A DNA stretch of 45,393 nt from an uncultured Wenzhouxiangella sp. (GTDB lineage: Bacteria; Pseudomonadota; Gammaproteobacteria; Xanthomonadales; Wenzhouxiangellaceae). Of the stretch, positions 10,002 through 18,907 are shown one piece after another (position 1 is the first letter of the stretch; every line of letters begins with the position of its first letter). The notes under the pieces are model-generated. The model worked only from the letters and a program-made list of their open reading frames with translations. It did not search any database and was not told where the DNA came from. The position numbers and the translations under genes were made by a program. The stretch spans positions 1-45,393 of the forward strand of contig CAJXNL010000017.1 in the NCBI GenBank assembly GCA_913057195.1, written 5' to 3'.

Positions 10002-10134
10002 GATAAACGTCCTGTCTCTGGAGGGCAAATGCCAGCCAGGCCCGGGAAGCACTGAAAAGACTTGTCACCTCGCTCCGGCTGTGCCAAGCTTAGGCGCGGA
10101 TAGAGTGATTTCATAGTAAGGAGAGGCCACACAG

Positions 10135-11814
10135 ATGACCAAACCATGGCTTGAGCAATATCCCTCACACGTCCCTGAGCACATTGACATGCAGGCCTTT
10201 GGCTCGATTGTTGATGTCATCAACAAAAGCTGCCAAGACTACGCTGAGAAGGTCGCGTATGTGAACTTTGGCACCGAGCTGACGTACAAACAAGTCGACC
10301 AATACAGCGCCCAATTTGGCGCCTATCTGCAGTCACTCGGGCTCCAACGTGGCGACCGTGTGGCCATTATGATGCCCAACGTGTTGCAGTACCCCATCGC
10401 CGCGTTTGGCGCACTGCGCGCCGGTCTTGTGGTGGTCAACACCAACCCGTTGTATACCGCTCGGGAGCTCAAGCATCAACTGCAAGACTCAGGCGCCAAA
10501 GCCATCGTCATCCTCGAGAATTTTGCCAGCATCCTCGAGACGGTCATTCACGACACCGATGTTGAACACGTGGTTAAGACATCAATTGGCGAGATGCTGA
10601 AGTTCCCCAAAGGCATGATCGTCAACGCCGTCCTTCGGCACGTAAAAAAGGCTGTGCCGGCGTATCATTTGCCACAAGCGGTCACATTTTCCGACGCGCT
10701 CAGCCAGGGCGCAAAGGCGACGCTCGAAAGCCCTGCACTGGGTCACGATGATTTGGCATTTCTACAATATACCGGCGGCACGACCGGGGTGTCCAAAGGG
10801 GCCATGCTGACCCATGGCAACATGGTCGCCAACATGCAGCAATCATCCGCATGGCTGGGTGGTCAGATTAAATTGGGTGAAGAAGTCATCATCACCGCCT
10901 TGCCGCTTTACCACATCTTTGCGCTGACCGCCAATTGCTTGGTGTTTTTGAAATTTGGAGGGCGCAATGTCTTGATCACCAACCCCCGAGACATGCCCGC
11001 GTTTGTTAAAGAACTGAGCAAAGAGAAATTCACTGCGATTACCGGTGTGAATACCCTTTTCAATGGGCTGTTGAACACGCCAGGGTTTGACGCGCTCGAT
11101 TTCAGCCACTTGACCCTTGCGCTCGGCGGTGGCATGGCAGTGCAGCGGGCGGTCGCCGAGCGTTGGAAAACCGTCACTGGCGTCACGCTGGTGGAAGCCT
11201 ATGGGTTGACAGAGACCTCCCCGGCAGCCTGCATGAACCCGATGGACTTGGCCGATTTCAATGGCGCAATCGGCTTGCCGATCTCTTCTACCGAGTGTCG
11301 CGTGATCGATGAGGACAAAACCGTGTTGGGTGTAGAAGAGACTGGAGAGCTCTGCATCCGTGGGCCCCAGGTGATGAAAGGCTACTGGCAACGCCCTGAA
11401 GAGACGGCCAAAGTCTTGGATGAGGACGGGTGGCTGCGCACGGGGGACATGGCCAAGATGGATGCTCAAGGATTTTTCTATATCGTCGATCGAAAAAAAG
11501 ACATGATTCTGGTCTCAGGATTCAACGTCTATCCCAATGAGATCGAGGACGTCATTGCCGCCCATCCGAAGGTCGTTGAAGTCGGCGCCATTGGTGTTCC
11601 AGATGACAAATCCGGTGAAGTGGTTAAAGCCGTCGTTGTTCGTTCAGACACCTCGTTGGATGTTGAGGAACTTCAAGAGTTCTGTCGACAAGAAATCACG
11701 GCATACAAAGTCCCCAAATATATCGAGTTTGTCGATGAGCTTCCCAAAACCAACGTCGGCAAGATCCTGCGTCGTGAACTTCGAACGCTGTTCGGCGAAG
11801 CCAAGTCGAGCTGA
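10135..11814 (+). CDS. fadD: Long-chain fatty-acid-CoA ligase (FadD type)
   Basis: This enzyme activates free fatty acids to acyl-CoA via an acyl-adenylate, feeding beta-oxidation or lipid synthesis. The 559-residue protein carries the AMP-binding P-loop YTGGTTGVSKG at 212-222, the EAYGLTETSP substrate loop, the LRTGDMAKMD hinge region and a C-terminal NVGKILRREL catalytic-lysine segment. Length and motifs match E. coli FadD. A strong AAGGAG ribosome site lies at 10118-10123. It is monocistronic: divergent from the GCS-CBS gene and ending one base before the convergent dinB. The beta-oxidation genes fadJ-fadI are 13 kb away on the same strand. Confidence 0.95.
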   Translation: MTKPWLEQYPSHVPEHIDMQAFGSIVDVINKSCQDYAEKVAYVNFGTELTYKQVDQYSAQFGAYLQSLGLQRGDRVAIMMPNVLQYPIAAFGALRAGLVVVNTNPLYTARELKHQLQDSGAKAIVILENFASILETVIHDTDVEHVVKTSIGEMLKFPKGMIVNAVLRHVKKAVPAYHLPQAVTFSDALSQGAKATLESPALGHDDLAFLQYTGGTTGVSKGAMLTHGNMVANMQQSSAWLGGQIKLGEEVIITALPLYHIFALTANCLVFLKFGGRNVLITNPRDMPAFVKELSKEKFTAITGVNTLFNGLLNTPGFDALDFSHLTLALGGGMAVQRAVAERWKTVTGVTLVEAYGLTETSPAACMNPMDLADFNGAIGLPISSTECRVIDEDKTVLGVEETGELCIRGPQVMKGYWQRPEETAKVLDEDGWLRTGDMAKMDAQGFFYIVDRKKDMILVSGFNVYPNEIEDVIAAHPKVVEVGAIGVPDDKSGEVVKAVVVRSDTSLDVEELQEFCRQEITAYKVPKYIEFVDELPKTNVGKILRRELRTLFGEAKSS

Positions 11815-11815
11815 T

Positions 11816-12874
11816 TCAATCGCCCGGTGTTTGGCTGGGACGGTTGATCGACACGCCCAAGCCAAAGAGCCTCAGGGCGAATTGAGGACGCCACTTGGCC
11901 CACTCGCTGACCAGATTGACTGCGGCCTCCACCAGCACCCCGACCTCGGCACTCTGTGTGGGGAGTGCCGCCGCACGGGTGATGGTTGAAAACCCACCCG
12001 AGCGGAGCTTGATGTGAACGCCTCGCGCGTGCAGTCCTTGTTGGGCTAATCGCTCGGCCACCTGTTGAGCCTGTGTTTGGATATGGGGCAAAAGCGCCTC
12101 AAGCGAAGTAATGTTCTCATCGAATGTGGTCTCTTGACTGACTGATTGTCGATCTCTTTGTTGATTGACCGCTCGGTGATCAATGCCGCGGGCTTTATCG
12201 ATGAGGCCAACCGCACTCTCCCCTAAGGCCGCAGACAACAAAACAGGATCTGTCGCCTGCAGCTGGCCCATCGTCAGAATCCCCATGGCCTGCAATTTCG
12301 CACCCGTGGCTGGGCCAATGCCCGGGAGGCGGCGGATGGGCAAAGGACTGAGCACGCGAGACACAGACTGGGGTGCCAAATACACCAAGCCATCGGGTTT
12401 ATCGTAGTCGGAGGCAATCTTGGCCAGCAGCTTGTTGTGGGCCAAGCCGACCGATGCCGTCAATCCTGTCGCGGCTTGGATGTGGCGCTTCAATTGGCGA
12501 CCCAGTGTTTCGATGTGCGCGGCCTGCCCCAGGGCGAGATCAGTGGCATCAATATAGGCCTCATCCAAGCTCAGGCCCTCGACCGCACCCCCATACTCAT
12601 GGAAAATATCAAAAATGGTGGCAGACACCTCACGATAGCGCGCCATTCGAGCGCGCAGGAAAATGCCCGTTGGACACAGCCGACTCGCCACTTTGGCCGG
12701 CATCGCGGACCGAACGCCGAACTCCCTGGCCTCATAACTGGCCGCCGCAACCACCCCGCGTCGTCTTGCACCCCCAACCATGACCGGTCGGCCCCGCAAT
12801 TCTGGGCGATCATGCTGCTCGACGCTGGTGTAGAACGCATCCATGTCCACATGGATGATTAAGCGTTGAGTCAT
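11816..12874 (-). CDS. dinB: DNA polymerase IV (Y-family)
   Basis: DinB is the error-prone translesion polymerase. The 352-residue protein has the palm catalytic acids Asp10 (HVDMDAFY) and Asp104-Glu105 (SLDEAYID), the steric-gate Phe14, the helix-hairpin-helix thumb (RRLPGIGPATGAKL) and a little-finger domain. No C-terminal beta-clamp motif of the QxxLxLF form is obvious; the tail reads RPQFALRLFGLGVS, and its QFALRLF stretch may serve this role. No Shine-Dalgarno is visible upstream of the ATG; a TACTTT hexamer sits eight bases before it. No LexA box of the E. coli CTG-N10-CAG form is seen. It is divergent from the class V aminotransferase gene. Confidence 0.96.
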   Translation of the reverse strand: MTQRLIIHVDMDAFYTSVEQHDRPELRGRPVMVGGARRRGVVAAASYEAREFGVRSAMPAKVASRLCPTGIFLRARMARYREVSATIFDIFHEYGGAVEGLSLDEAYIDATDLALGQAAHIETLGRQLKRHIQAATGLTASVGLAHNKLLAKIASDYDKPDGLVYLAPQSVSRVLSPLPIRRLPGIGPATGAKLQAMGILTMGQLQATDPVLLSAALGESAVGLIDKARGIDHRAVNQQRDRQSVSQETTFDENITSLEALLPHIQTQAQQVAERLAQQGLHARGVHIKLRSGGFSTITRAAALPTQSAEVGVLVEAAVNLVSEWAKWRPQFALRLFGLGVSINRPSQTPGD

Positions 12875-12882
12875 AGTAAAAT

Positions 12883-12888
12883 AAAGTA
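12883..12888 (-). promoter_or_regulatory. Candidate dinB -10 element very close to the start codon
   Basis: On the minus strand the hexamer TACTTT ends nine bases before the first base of the dinB ATG (12874). This would give a leader of only a few bases. No clear -35 is visible, so the call is weak. Confidence 0.25.
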
Positions 12889-12910
12889 TCGCAAATCCAT
12901 TGAAGCCAGT

Positions 12911-14065
12911 ATGCCTGAATTTGAAAACAACACTTTATTTCCAGTAATTGACCGTCATCACTGGTTAAACCACGCGGCCATCTCGGCTTGGCCCAAACCC
13001 GTGATCGAGGCGGCCCAGCGATTTGTTTCCGAAAACCAACACCACGGCGCCACTCACTACGACGACTGGATGGCGCAAGAAGACGCGCTGAGGCGCTTGT
13101 TGGCGACATTTCTAGACGCCGCGTCCGCCGAGGACATTTCGCTGGTCAGAAACACCTCAGAAGCTTTGAATATTATCGCCACCGGCCTGTCTTGGTCGAC
13201 GGGCGACGAGGTGGTGTTTCCTGCCAACGAGTTCCCCTCTAACCTTCTTCCCTGGCATGCCCTGGCCGCTCAAGGCGTTGTGGTCAAGCCCGTCGAGTTG
13301 TCCAAAGACGCGCCCGAACAGGATCTGATCGCCCACATCACGCCCAGGACCCGTCTGGTTTCGGTGTCTGCGGTTCAGTTCGACACGGGCGTGCGCCTCA
13401 ACCTAGACACCATCGGCCGCGCAGCGCATGAGGCCGGTGCGCTTTTTTGTGTCGACGCCATTCAGATGTTGGGGGCTTTGCCGCTGTCCACCTCAAAACT
13501 GCCCGTAGACTTTGTTGTCTCCGGCAGCCACAAGTGGCTGATGGCGCCCGAGGGGATGGGGTTTATGTGGTCCCGGCAGAGCGTTCGTGAGCAGATGAGC
13601 GTGGCCTTGCCTGGCTGGCGCATGTACGATGATCCATTCAATTTTAACCGCACCGAATGGACGCCGCCGTTAACTGGACGACGGTTTGAGACTGGCACGG
13701 TGAACATGTTTGGTGTCCACACGCTTTCAGCGGCAATCCAGTTGCTGCAAGCGTTGGGACCGATGGAGACAGCCACTGCCCTCCTCGACCGAACCGACCA
13801 CGTGGTTGATGCGCTCTCTCAAATGACGCAGGTGCAGCTGCTCACGCCCCGTGAGCGGGCAAGACGTGCCGGCATTGTCTGCTTTCAAGTGCAGGGCACA
13901 GATGCCGAGTGCATGGTGAACCAGTTGGCCAGCGATCAGATCCACGTCGCCAGACGCGGCCACAATGTTCGCGTATCGCCCCATTTCTTTACCCCGAAAG
14001 AGCAGATCGATGCGTTTTTAAACCGAGTCACTGACGCGCAGTGGCTGTCGGCCTGCGCGGCTTAA
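12911..14065 (+). CDS. Class V aminotransferase-fold PLP enzyme (SufS/CsdA-related superfamily)
   Basis: This is a PLP-dependent enzyme of fold type I, class V, about 384 residues. The PLP lysine is Lys208 in SGSHKWL, the PLP-nitrogen aspartate is Asp182 in CVDAIQ, and the phosphate-cup region is NTSEALN at 81-87. Family members include cysteine desulfurases, isopenicillin-N epimerase-like enzymes and kynureninase-like enzymes. I see no Cys in the C-terminal loop where desulfurases carry the persulfide, so cysteine desulfurase activity is unlikely; the substrate is unknown. I chose the ATG at 12911 (MPEFEN); a frame start at 12866 (TTG) would run into the dinB coding region. No strong ribosome site is present. 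Confidence 0.85.
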   Translation: MPEFENNTLFPVIDRHHWLNHAAISAWPKPVIEAAQRFVSENQHHGATHYDDWMAQEDALRRLLATFLDAASAEDISLVRNTSEALNIIATGLSWSTGDEVVFPANEFPSNLLPWHALAAQGVVVKPVELSKDAPEQDLIAHITPRTRLVSVSAVQFDTGVRLNLDTIGRAAHEAGALFCVDAIQMLGALPLSTSKLPVDFVVSGSHKWLMAPEGMGFMWSRQSVREQMSVALPGWRMYDDPFNFNRTEWTPPLTGRRFETGTVNMFGVHTLSAAIQLLQALGPMETATALLDRTDHVVDALSQMTQVQLLTPRERARRAGIVCFQVQGTDAECMVNQLASDQIHVARRGHNVRVSPHFFTPKEQIDAFLNRVTDAQWLSACAA

Positions 14066-14072
14066 CAGCGGC

Positions 14073-15056
14073 TCAGGCTGCCTGCTGACAGCGGTCCTCC
14101 CAAGCCAACAGCCAGCGCCCGATCAACAGATCGTGGCGCACGCCGCTGCCGACCAGCGCGAGGCCCTCTAAGGCTTGATTCCACAACTCGGACCAATCAG
14201 GAGATCGCCTGGCCTCCGAGGCATGGATGGCATCGGGTTGATGCACTATTGAGACATGTCCCGTGGCCAACTGACAGACCCAGTGCGCCAGACATGTCCA
14301 AGTGGCCTGAGCATTTTCAGACCACTGCTCCGACAATTGTGGTGGGATGCCCTGACCTTGCGCGATGGCGCTGAGCGTATCCCAGATCTCGTTTGCCGTC
14401 TCAATTAAACCCGCTTCGAGATAAGCCAACGCCAAACAGGGCGCACCCGAACTCATCGTCAATGCCAACTCCCGATGAGCCGGCTCGAACGCTGCCCCAG
14501 CTTGATCGAGCCAGTCACGGGCTTGCTTTGGATCCGGAAGCGGCACACCCACCTTCTGACAACGGCTCCAAATGGTTGGGGGCAGTCGCCCGGGCGCATG
14601 AGAGACCACGATCAACCAAACGTTGTCGGGCGGCTCCTCAAGGGTTTTCAAAAGGGCATTGGCCGCATTTTCATTCATCAATTCTGCCGACTCGATGACC
14701 GCAACTCGGTGGGCACCCATTGCAGGCGTTAACGCAACTTTGTCGATCAACTCTCGAACTTGATCCACTGTAATGTCTTTGGCGTCTTCAGCACGTGCCA
14801 CCTGAAAGAAGTCTGGGTGAGTGCCGCCGGCCATCAATTGGCACGCACTGCACTGTCCACACGCCCCTCCGCTTGCTGGCAGCGGACTGTGGCACAAAAT
14901 CGTCTCGGCCAATGCGTGTGAAAGCGTGAGCTTGCCGATTCCCTTGGGCCCATGCAACAAAGGGGCATGCCCCAGTGAGCCCGCCTCAAACTCTCGGTAC
15001 AAACCCTTGGCTGGGGCCTCCAACCAGGGGAAAGGGGACTCAGCCACAGTGCTCAC
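14073..15056 (-). CDS. holB: DNA polymerase III delta' subunit
   Basis: Delta' is the rigid stator of the clamp loader that places the beta clamp on DNA. The protein (about 327 residues) shows a Walker-A-like HGPKGIGKLTL, a four-Cys zinc module (Cys in ILCHSP plus CGQCSAC), ENAANALLKTLEEPP and the SRC arginine finger in IWSRCQKV. The frame overlaps the end of tmk. The start is ambiguous: GTG at 15056 or GTG at 15047, with a GGAGG inside the end of tmk about 11 bases upstream of the first. It is the last gene of the fatty-acid cluster, as in E. coli, where the order is pabC-mltG-tmk-holB. Confidence 0.93.
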   Translation of the reverse strand: MSTVAESPFPWLEAPAKGLYREFEAGSLGHAPLLHGPKGIGKLTLSHALAETILCHSPLPASGGACGQCSACQLMAGGTHPDFFQVARAEDAKDITVDQVRELIDKVALTPAMGAHRVAVIESAELMNENAANALLKTLEEPPDNVWLIVVSHAPGRLPPTIWSRCQKVGVPLPDPKQARDWLDQAGAAFEPAHRELALTMSSGAPCLALAYLEAGLIETANEIWDTLSAIAQGQGIPPQLSEQWSENAQATWTCLAHWVCQLATGHVSIVHQPDAIHASEARRSPDWSELWNQALEGLALVGSGVRHDLLIGRWLLAWEDRCQQAA

Positions 15057-15687
15057 CCCCGCACACCGCCTCCAGGGCACTTTGAATTTCTGTTTGTACT
15101 TCGTTCAGCGATTGTGTTGCATCAATGACAACAAACCGGTCGGGCTCGCGCATGGCCTGTTCGAGATAGCCGTGCCGAACTCTTTCGAAAAAAGCGGTAT
15201 CAGCCAATTCAAAGCGATTTAATGCCGCTCCCCGTTTCCCAACGCGCTCCATGCCAATCTCCACAGGCACATCGAGCAAAAGGGTGAGATCAGGCTTGAG
15301 CGTCGGGTGAACCCAATCGGCCAGGGCGTCAACAGCGGCCAGCCCAAGCTCTCGCCCGGCGCCCTGATAAGCCCGGCTGGCATCGGTGAAGCGATCGCAT
15401 AGAACATCCTGGCCCTGCCCCAGCGCAGGCTCAATAATCTTGGCAATGTTTTCTGCTCGAGCAGCAAACATCAACAACAACTCCGTGGCGGGCGCCATTT
15501 CTCCTTTGGCATCTAACAAGATGTTGCGAATGCCCTCCGCCAGTGGCGTGCCACCTGGCTCACGCGTGGTGGTGACTGAACGACCTTGTGCCCGCAACCA
15601 GTCGTATATAAACTGCTGCGCGGTCGTTTTACCAGCGCCCTCGCCGCCTTCAAGCGTAATGAGCAATCCACGCCGGCGGTGTGTCAT
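15040..15687 (-). CDS. tmk: Thymidylate kinase
   Basis: Tmk phosphorylates dTMP to dTDP for DNA synthesis. The 215-residue protein has the P-loop EGGEGAGKTT (residues 13-22), the TREPGGTP dTMP-binding segment, the DRFTDASRAYQGAGR region and the LTLLLDVPVEIGMERVGKRG lid. The ATG overlaps the mltG stop as ATGA and its end overlaps the holB start, so the three genes are probably translationally coupled. Confidence 0.97.
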   Translation of the reverse strand: MTHRRRGLLITLEGGEGAGKTTAQQFIYDWLRAQGRSVTTTREPGGTPLAEGIRNILLDAKGEMAPATELLLMFAARAENIAKIIEPALGQGQDVLCDRFTDASRAYQGAGRELGLAAVDALADWVHPTLKPDLTLLLDVPVEIGMERVGKRGAALNRFELADTAFFERVRHGYLEQAMREPDRFVVIDATQSLNEVQTEIQSALEAVCGGEHCG

Positions 15688-16691
15688 TGTTCGCGCTCCA
15701 AAATATAGCGATTCACGGCTTGATTATGCGCCTCCAACGTCTCGGAGAACACATGACTCCCATCACCTTTGGCCACAAAATACAGCGCCTCGCCCAGCTC
15801 AGGCTGACTGGCCGCCTGTAAAGACGCCCGGCCCGGCAGCGCAATGGGTGTGGCGGGCAGACCATGCCGGGTATAGGTGTTCCATGGATGATCGGTTCGC
15901 AAGTGCGTCCTCGTCAAATCCCCATTATATGATTCATCGAGCCCGTAAATCACCGTGGGGTCGGTTTGAAGCCGCATGCCCAATCGCAACCGGCGCACAA
16001 ACACACCCGCAATCTTCGCCCGTTCTCGATCGAGACTCGTTTCTTTTTCGATCAATGACGCCAAATTGATGAGCGCCTTCGGTGAGTCAATGGGCAGCTC
16101 ATCTGAGCGGTTTGACCACATCTCAAGGACGGTCGCCTGCATGGCCTGATGCGCGCGCTCGAGTATCGACAGATCACTGTCGCCACGGGCGAAAAGATAG
16201 GTCTCAGGCAAAAACTGCCCCTCAGCAGCACAGCCCTCACAGTCGAGCGCTGCCATCAGCCTGTCCACCGACCAATCCGGGGTGAGCTGATCCAATTTGG
16301 GTTCTGCGGCCAGCCGACGCCGCAAGTCGCTCACCGTCCAACCCTCGACAATGGTCACGGGGTGGAGCTCCACGCGCCCCTGGCGCATGTGTTCAAGCAC
16401 ATCAAGCAACGTTTGCCCCGGCTCAACCCGATATTCCCCGGCTTGGATCTGGGGCTGGGCGAGGCGCCCATACAAACGCCACAGAATGGAACGATCAAGC
16501 ACGGAAAGCGTGTGCAACTTTCTCACCAACCCCTGGAAATGGGATCCCGGGGAGACATGCACCACAAGCGTCTGTTCTGGATGATTCAACAGCGGCGCGC
16601 TGAACTGTCGGCTGATTGCCTGATAAACCAATCCAGCCAACACCACCATCGCCAATGATGCCCACACCCAGCGGCGAGCCATCTCGACCAT
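15684..16691 (-). CDS. mltG: Endolytic murein transglycosylase (YceG family)
   Basis: MltG cleaves nascent glycan strands and is thought to set glycan chain length by terminating polymerisation. The 335-residue protein has one N-terminal membrane helix (about residues 8-26), a LysM-like YRVEPGQTLLDVL segment near residues 87-99, and the catalytic Glu215 in ASLIEKET, followed by LQTDPTVIYG and a C-terminal LYFVAKGDGSHVFS typical of the family. The ATG at 16691 has GGGAGG eight bases upstream, which rules out a frame start at 16826 inside pabC. The stop overlaps the tmk start. Confidence 0.95.
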   Translation of the reverse strand: MVEMARRWVWASLAMVVLAGLVYQAISRQFSAPLLNHPEQTLVVHVSPGSHFQGLVRKLHTLSVLDRSILWRLYGRLAQPQIQAGEYRVEPGQTLLDVLEHMRQGRVELHPVTIVEGWTVSDLRRRLAAEPKLDQLTPDWSVDRLMAALDCEGCAAEGQFLPETYLFARGDSDLSILERAHQAMQATVLEMWSNRSDELPIDSPKALINLASLIEKETSLDRERAKIAGVFVRRLRLGMRLQTDPTVIYGLDESYNGDLTRTHLRTDHPWNTYTRHGLPATPIALPGRASLQAASQPELGEALYFVAKGDGSHVFSETLEAHNQAVNRYILEREQ

Positions 16692-16719
16692 CACAGGCGC
16701 CTCCCGCCCAGAACCACCC

Positions 16720-17541
16720 TCATGGCATCGCCCTCGACCAGATCGCTTGCAGCCGGTGACAGTGCGCCCTGGCACCGAGCCGATGTCCATCCAGCGTCGC
16801 CACGGGCCGAACGCCGGCAACGGCATTCACCATCAGGATTTCACTTGCTCCATCAAGATCACACGCTCGCAATGTCTTCGACATGACCTCCACTTCGTTG
16901 GCCTTTAACCAATCTAGACCGACACCCATCACGTCAGGATGATCTGGCGTGTAGAGCCGATCACCCAAGACAACAATCACGTTCGAAGCCACACCCTCGG
17001 CGAGTGATCCGTCTTGCCGATAAACCAAAAGCTCATCCACCTCAATTTGTTGCGCCTCTTTGGCCAACAACACCTGGCTTAGCCGACTGCCATGCTTGAG
17101 CCCCACCAAATCGCTGTGTGGCCCAGAAGAAAGCATCCCCTGCGCGGTGGCGACCCTCAAGCCGTTGCGGCGATCTTTGACGATGGTTTGAGGCCATGGT
17201 CGAGACTGGACGATGCGTCGGCTCTGAGCGTGGGTTGGAAGCCAGTAGCCGCCTGTCGAACTGCCTCGTGTCACCGTAATTCGGACCACCTGCGCCTCAT
17301 CCTTGGCCACCCGCTTCAAGTCATCTAACAACGCAGCCTCAGGCGGACAATCAATCCCCAAGGCCAGGCAGCCTTGATTCAAACGCACCCAGTGCCATGA
17401 CCAAAGCGGCGCAATACATTGAGACATCGCAATGGTCTCAAACACATGATCCCCATATAAAAATCCGCGATCATCAGCGGGGATGCGATCTTCAGGTTGC
17501 CCATTGATCAAAGTCAGGCCGCCGGTGGTCATATCAGACAT
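16720..17541 (-). CDS. pabC: Aminodeoxychorismate lyase
   Basis: PabC removes pyruvate from 4-amino-4-deoxychorismate to give p-aminobenzoate for folate. It is a fold-type IV PLP enzyme. The catalytic lysine is Lys149 in LVGLKHGSRL, with the family segments DRGFLYGDHVFETI near the N-terminus and SLAEGVASNVIVV further on. Three clustered ATGs (17550, 17541, 17532) are possible starts; I prefer 17541, with GGGG a few bases upstream and an eight-base overlap with the pabB stop at 17534. Branched-chain or D-amino-acid transaminase activity cannot be excluded by motif alone, but the pabB and FAS context supports PabC. Confidence 0.92.
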   Translation of the reverse strand: MSDMTTGGLTLINGQPEDRIPADDRGFLYGDHVFETIAMSQCIAPLWSWHWVRLNQGCLALGIDCPPEAALLDDLKRVAKDEAQVVRITVTRGSSTGGYWLPTHAQSRRIVQSRPWPQTIVKDRRNGLRVATAQGMLSSGPHSDLVGLKHGSRLSQVLLAKEAQQIEVDELLVYRQDGSLAEGVASNVIVVLGDRLYTPDHPDVMGVGLDWLKANEVEVMSKTLRACDLDGASEILMVNAVAGVRPVATLDGHRLGARAHCHRLQAIWSRAMP

Positions 17542-18889
17542 GCACCCCAAAAGCTGCCAACAAACCCTTTGCTTTGGCTTCGGTTTCTCTAAGTTCTGCG
17601 TGCGGATCAGAATCGGCCACGATGCCAGCGCCCGCGCGGAATCGAATGCCGTCTGAGTTCAAACTGGCCGTGCGAATCAAAATGTTCATGTCCATGTTTT
17701 GATAGAAATCAATATAACCCATGGCCCCAGTGTAGGCGCCTCGTCCGGCCCCTTCCAATTCGGCAATGATCTCCATACACCGGACTTTGGGACAGCCCGT
17801 GATGGTCCCGCCCGGGAAAACCGCGCGCAAAGCATCAACCGAGGTGGCATTTGGGCGAAGTTGGCCAGCCACATTGGACACGATGTGGTGGACATGTGCA
17901 TAGCTCTCAAGACCCATCAGCTCGTCAACTTCGACCGATCCAGGAACACACACTCGGCCCAGATCATTGCGCTCGAGATCAATCAACATGACATGCTCTG
18001 CCCGTTCTTTTAGATTCTCGTTAAGCTCCTCCATCAATGCCATGTCTTGACAACTGGACCCGCCGCGCGGCCGCGTGCCCGCAATGGGCCGTGTCTGGAT
18101 GCGGTCTTGCCGGCGCTCTATCAGTCGCTCGGGCGATGTGCTCAGAACCGATCCGCCGGGCAAATGAGCCAGGCCTGAAAACGGTGCCGGATTGCTCCCC
18201 ATCAGTCGGTCAAACACGGCTAAGGGTGAAACCTTGCCGTGCGCTGAGAGCGTCCACTGTCGTGACAAGTTCACCTGAAATACATCGCCTGCGCGAATGT
18301 AGGACTTGATCCTCTCCACCCCCTGTAAAAAACGCGCCGGCGAATCCACCGCTTGCTGCCATGCCAGCGCTTCCCAATCCTGCGACTCACCCTCGCGCAC
18401 ACGTCCCTGATCGAGCGCGTCTAACTCACCCTTGACCTGTGCTCGCCAATCCTCAGATTCAGTCACCAACCAGCGCTGATTCAAATGATGATCATGAATC
18501 AAGGCACATCCACACTCAGCAGCATAGGCGACGGGAATGCCATCACCGGCGGCCGGCAAATCCAACTGCGGCTCGATTGCCGCAGCCATCTCATAGCCCA
18601 AATACACAAACCAACCACCCAAAAAAGGCAGCTCGCTGCGGACACCCTCGGGTTGGGAAGTGGCCAAGCACGCGTCCAGTTGTTCAAAAAAATCACTGCC
18701 ATGGGCGCAGCGAGCCATCAGCGCCTTGCCCGTCTGGCGAAACGCAATGGACCATCGCGCCGCCGAATGATTGCCTCCGCCGGCTGAATGGAGCAAAAAT
18801 CGCCACCGGTCTGGGTAGGCCCGAGTCAGTGCCGTGATATCAAACGCAGTCGATAGAGATTCAATGATCGGTGTGACGCGCGACGACAT
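17534..18889 (-). CDS. pabB: Aminodeoxychorismate synthase component I, with PIAGT motif
   Basis: This chorismate-binding enzyme is assigned as PabB, which aminates chorismate with PabA. The 451-residue protein has the chorismate-binding C-terminal domain with FPGGTITGCPKVRCMEII and RAGAGIVADSDPHAE. The key motif reads PIAGTRPRG at residues 268-276. E. coli PabB has PIKGT with a lysine that attacks chorismate, whereas anthranilate synthase TrpE has PIAGT, so the Ala270 here is TrpE-like. Position directly before pabC and the ITGCPKVRCMEII form favour PabB. An anthranilate synthase is the alternative. No glutaminase (PabA/TrpG) gene lies in the window. Confidence 0.85.
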   Translation of the reverse strand: MSSRVTPIIESLSTAFDITALTRAYPDRWRFLLHSAGGGNHSAARWSIAFRQTGKALMARCAHGSDFFEQLDACLATSQPEGVRSELPFLGGWFVYLGYEMAAAIEPQLDLPAAGDGIPVAYAAECGCALIHDHHLNQRWLVTESEDWRAQVKGELDALDQGRVREGESQDWEALAWQQAVDSPARFLQGVERIKSYIRAGDVFQVNLSRQWTLSAHGKVSPLAVFDRLMGSNPAPFSGLAHLPGGSVLSTSPERLIERRQDRIQTRPIAGTRPRGGSSCQDMALMEELNENLKERAEHVMLIDLERNDLGRVCVPGSVEVDELMGLESYAHVHHIVSNVAGQLRPNATSVDALRAVFPGGTITGCPKVRCMEIIAELEGAGRGAYTGAMGYIDFYQNMDMNILIRTASLNSDGIRFRAGAGIVADSDPHAELRETEAKAKGLLAAFGVHV

Positions 18890-18907
18890 TGGGCGCCGAT
18901 CGCGTTG

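Noticed and set aside
10843-11469. 208-codon minus-strand frame inside fadD
   Set aside because: Antisense shadow of fadD; composition is His/Arg/Gln rich without domain signs.
12875-12910. LexA/SOS box between dinB and the aminotransferase gene
   Set aside because: I looked for CTG-N10-CAG on both strands and found no acceptable match, so SOS control is not claimed.
15386-16069. 227-codon plus-strand frame across tmk and mltG
   Set aside because: Shadow of two overlapping minus-strand genes.
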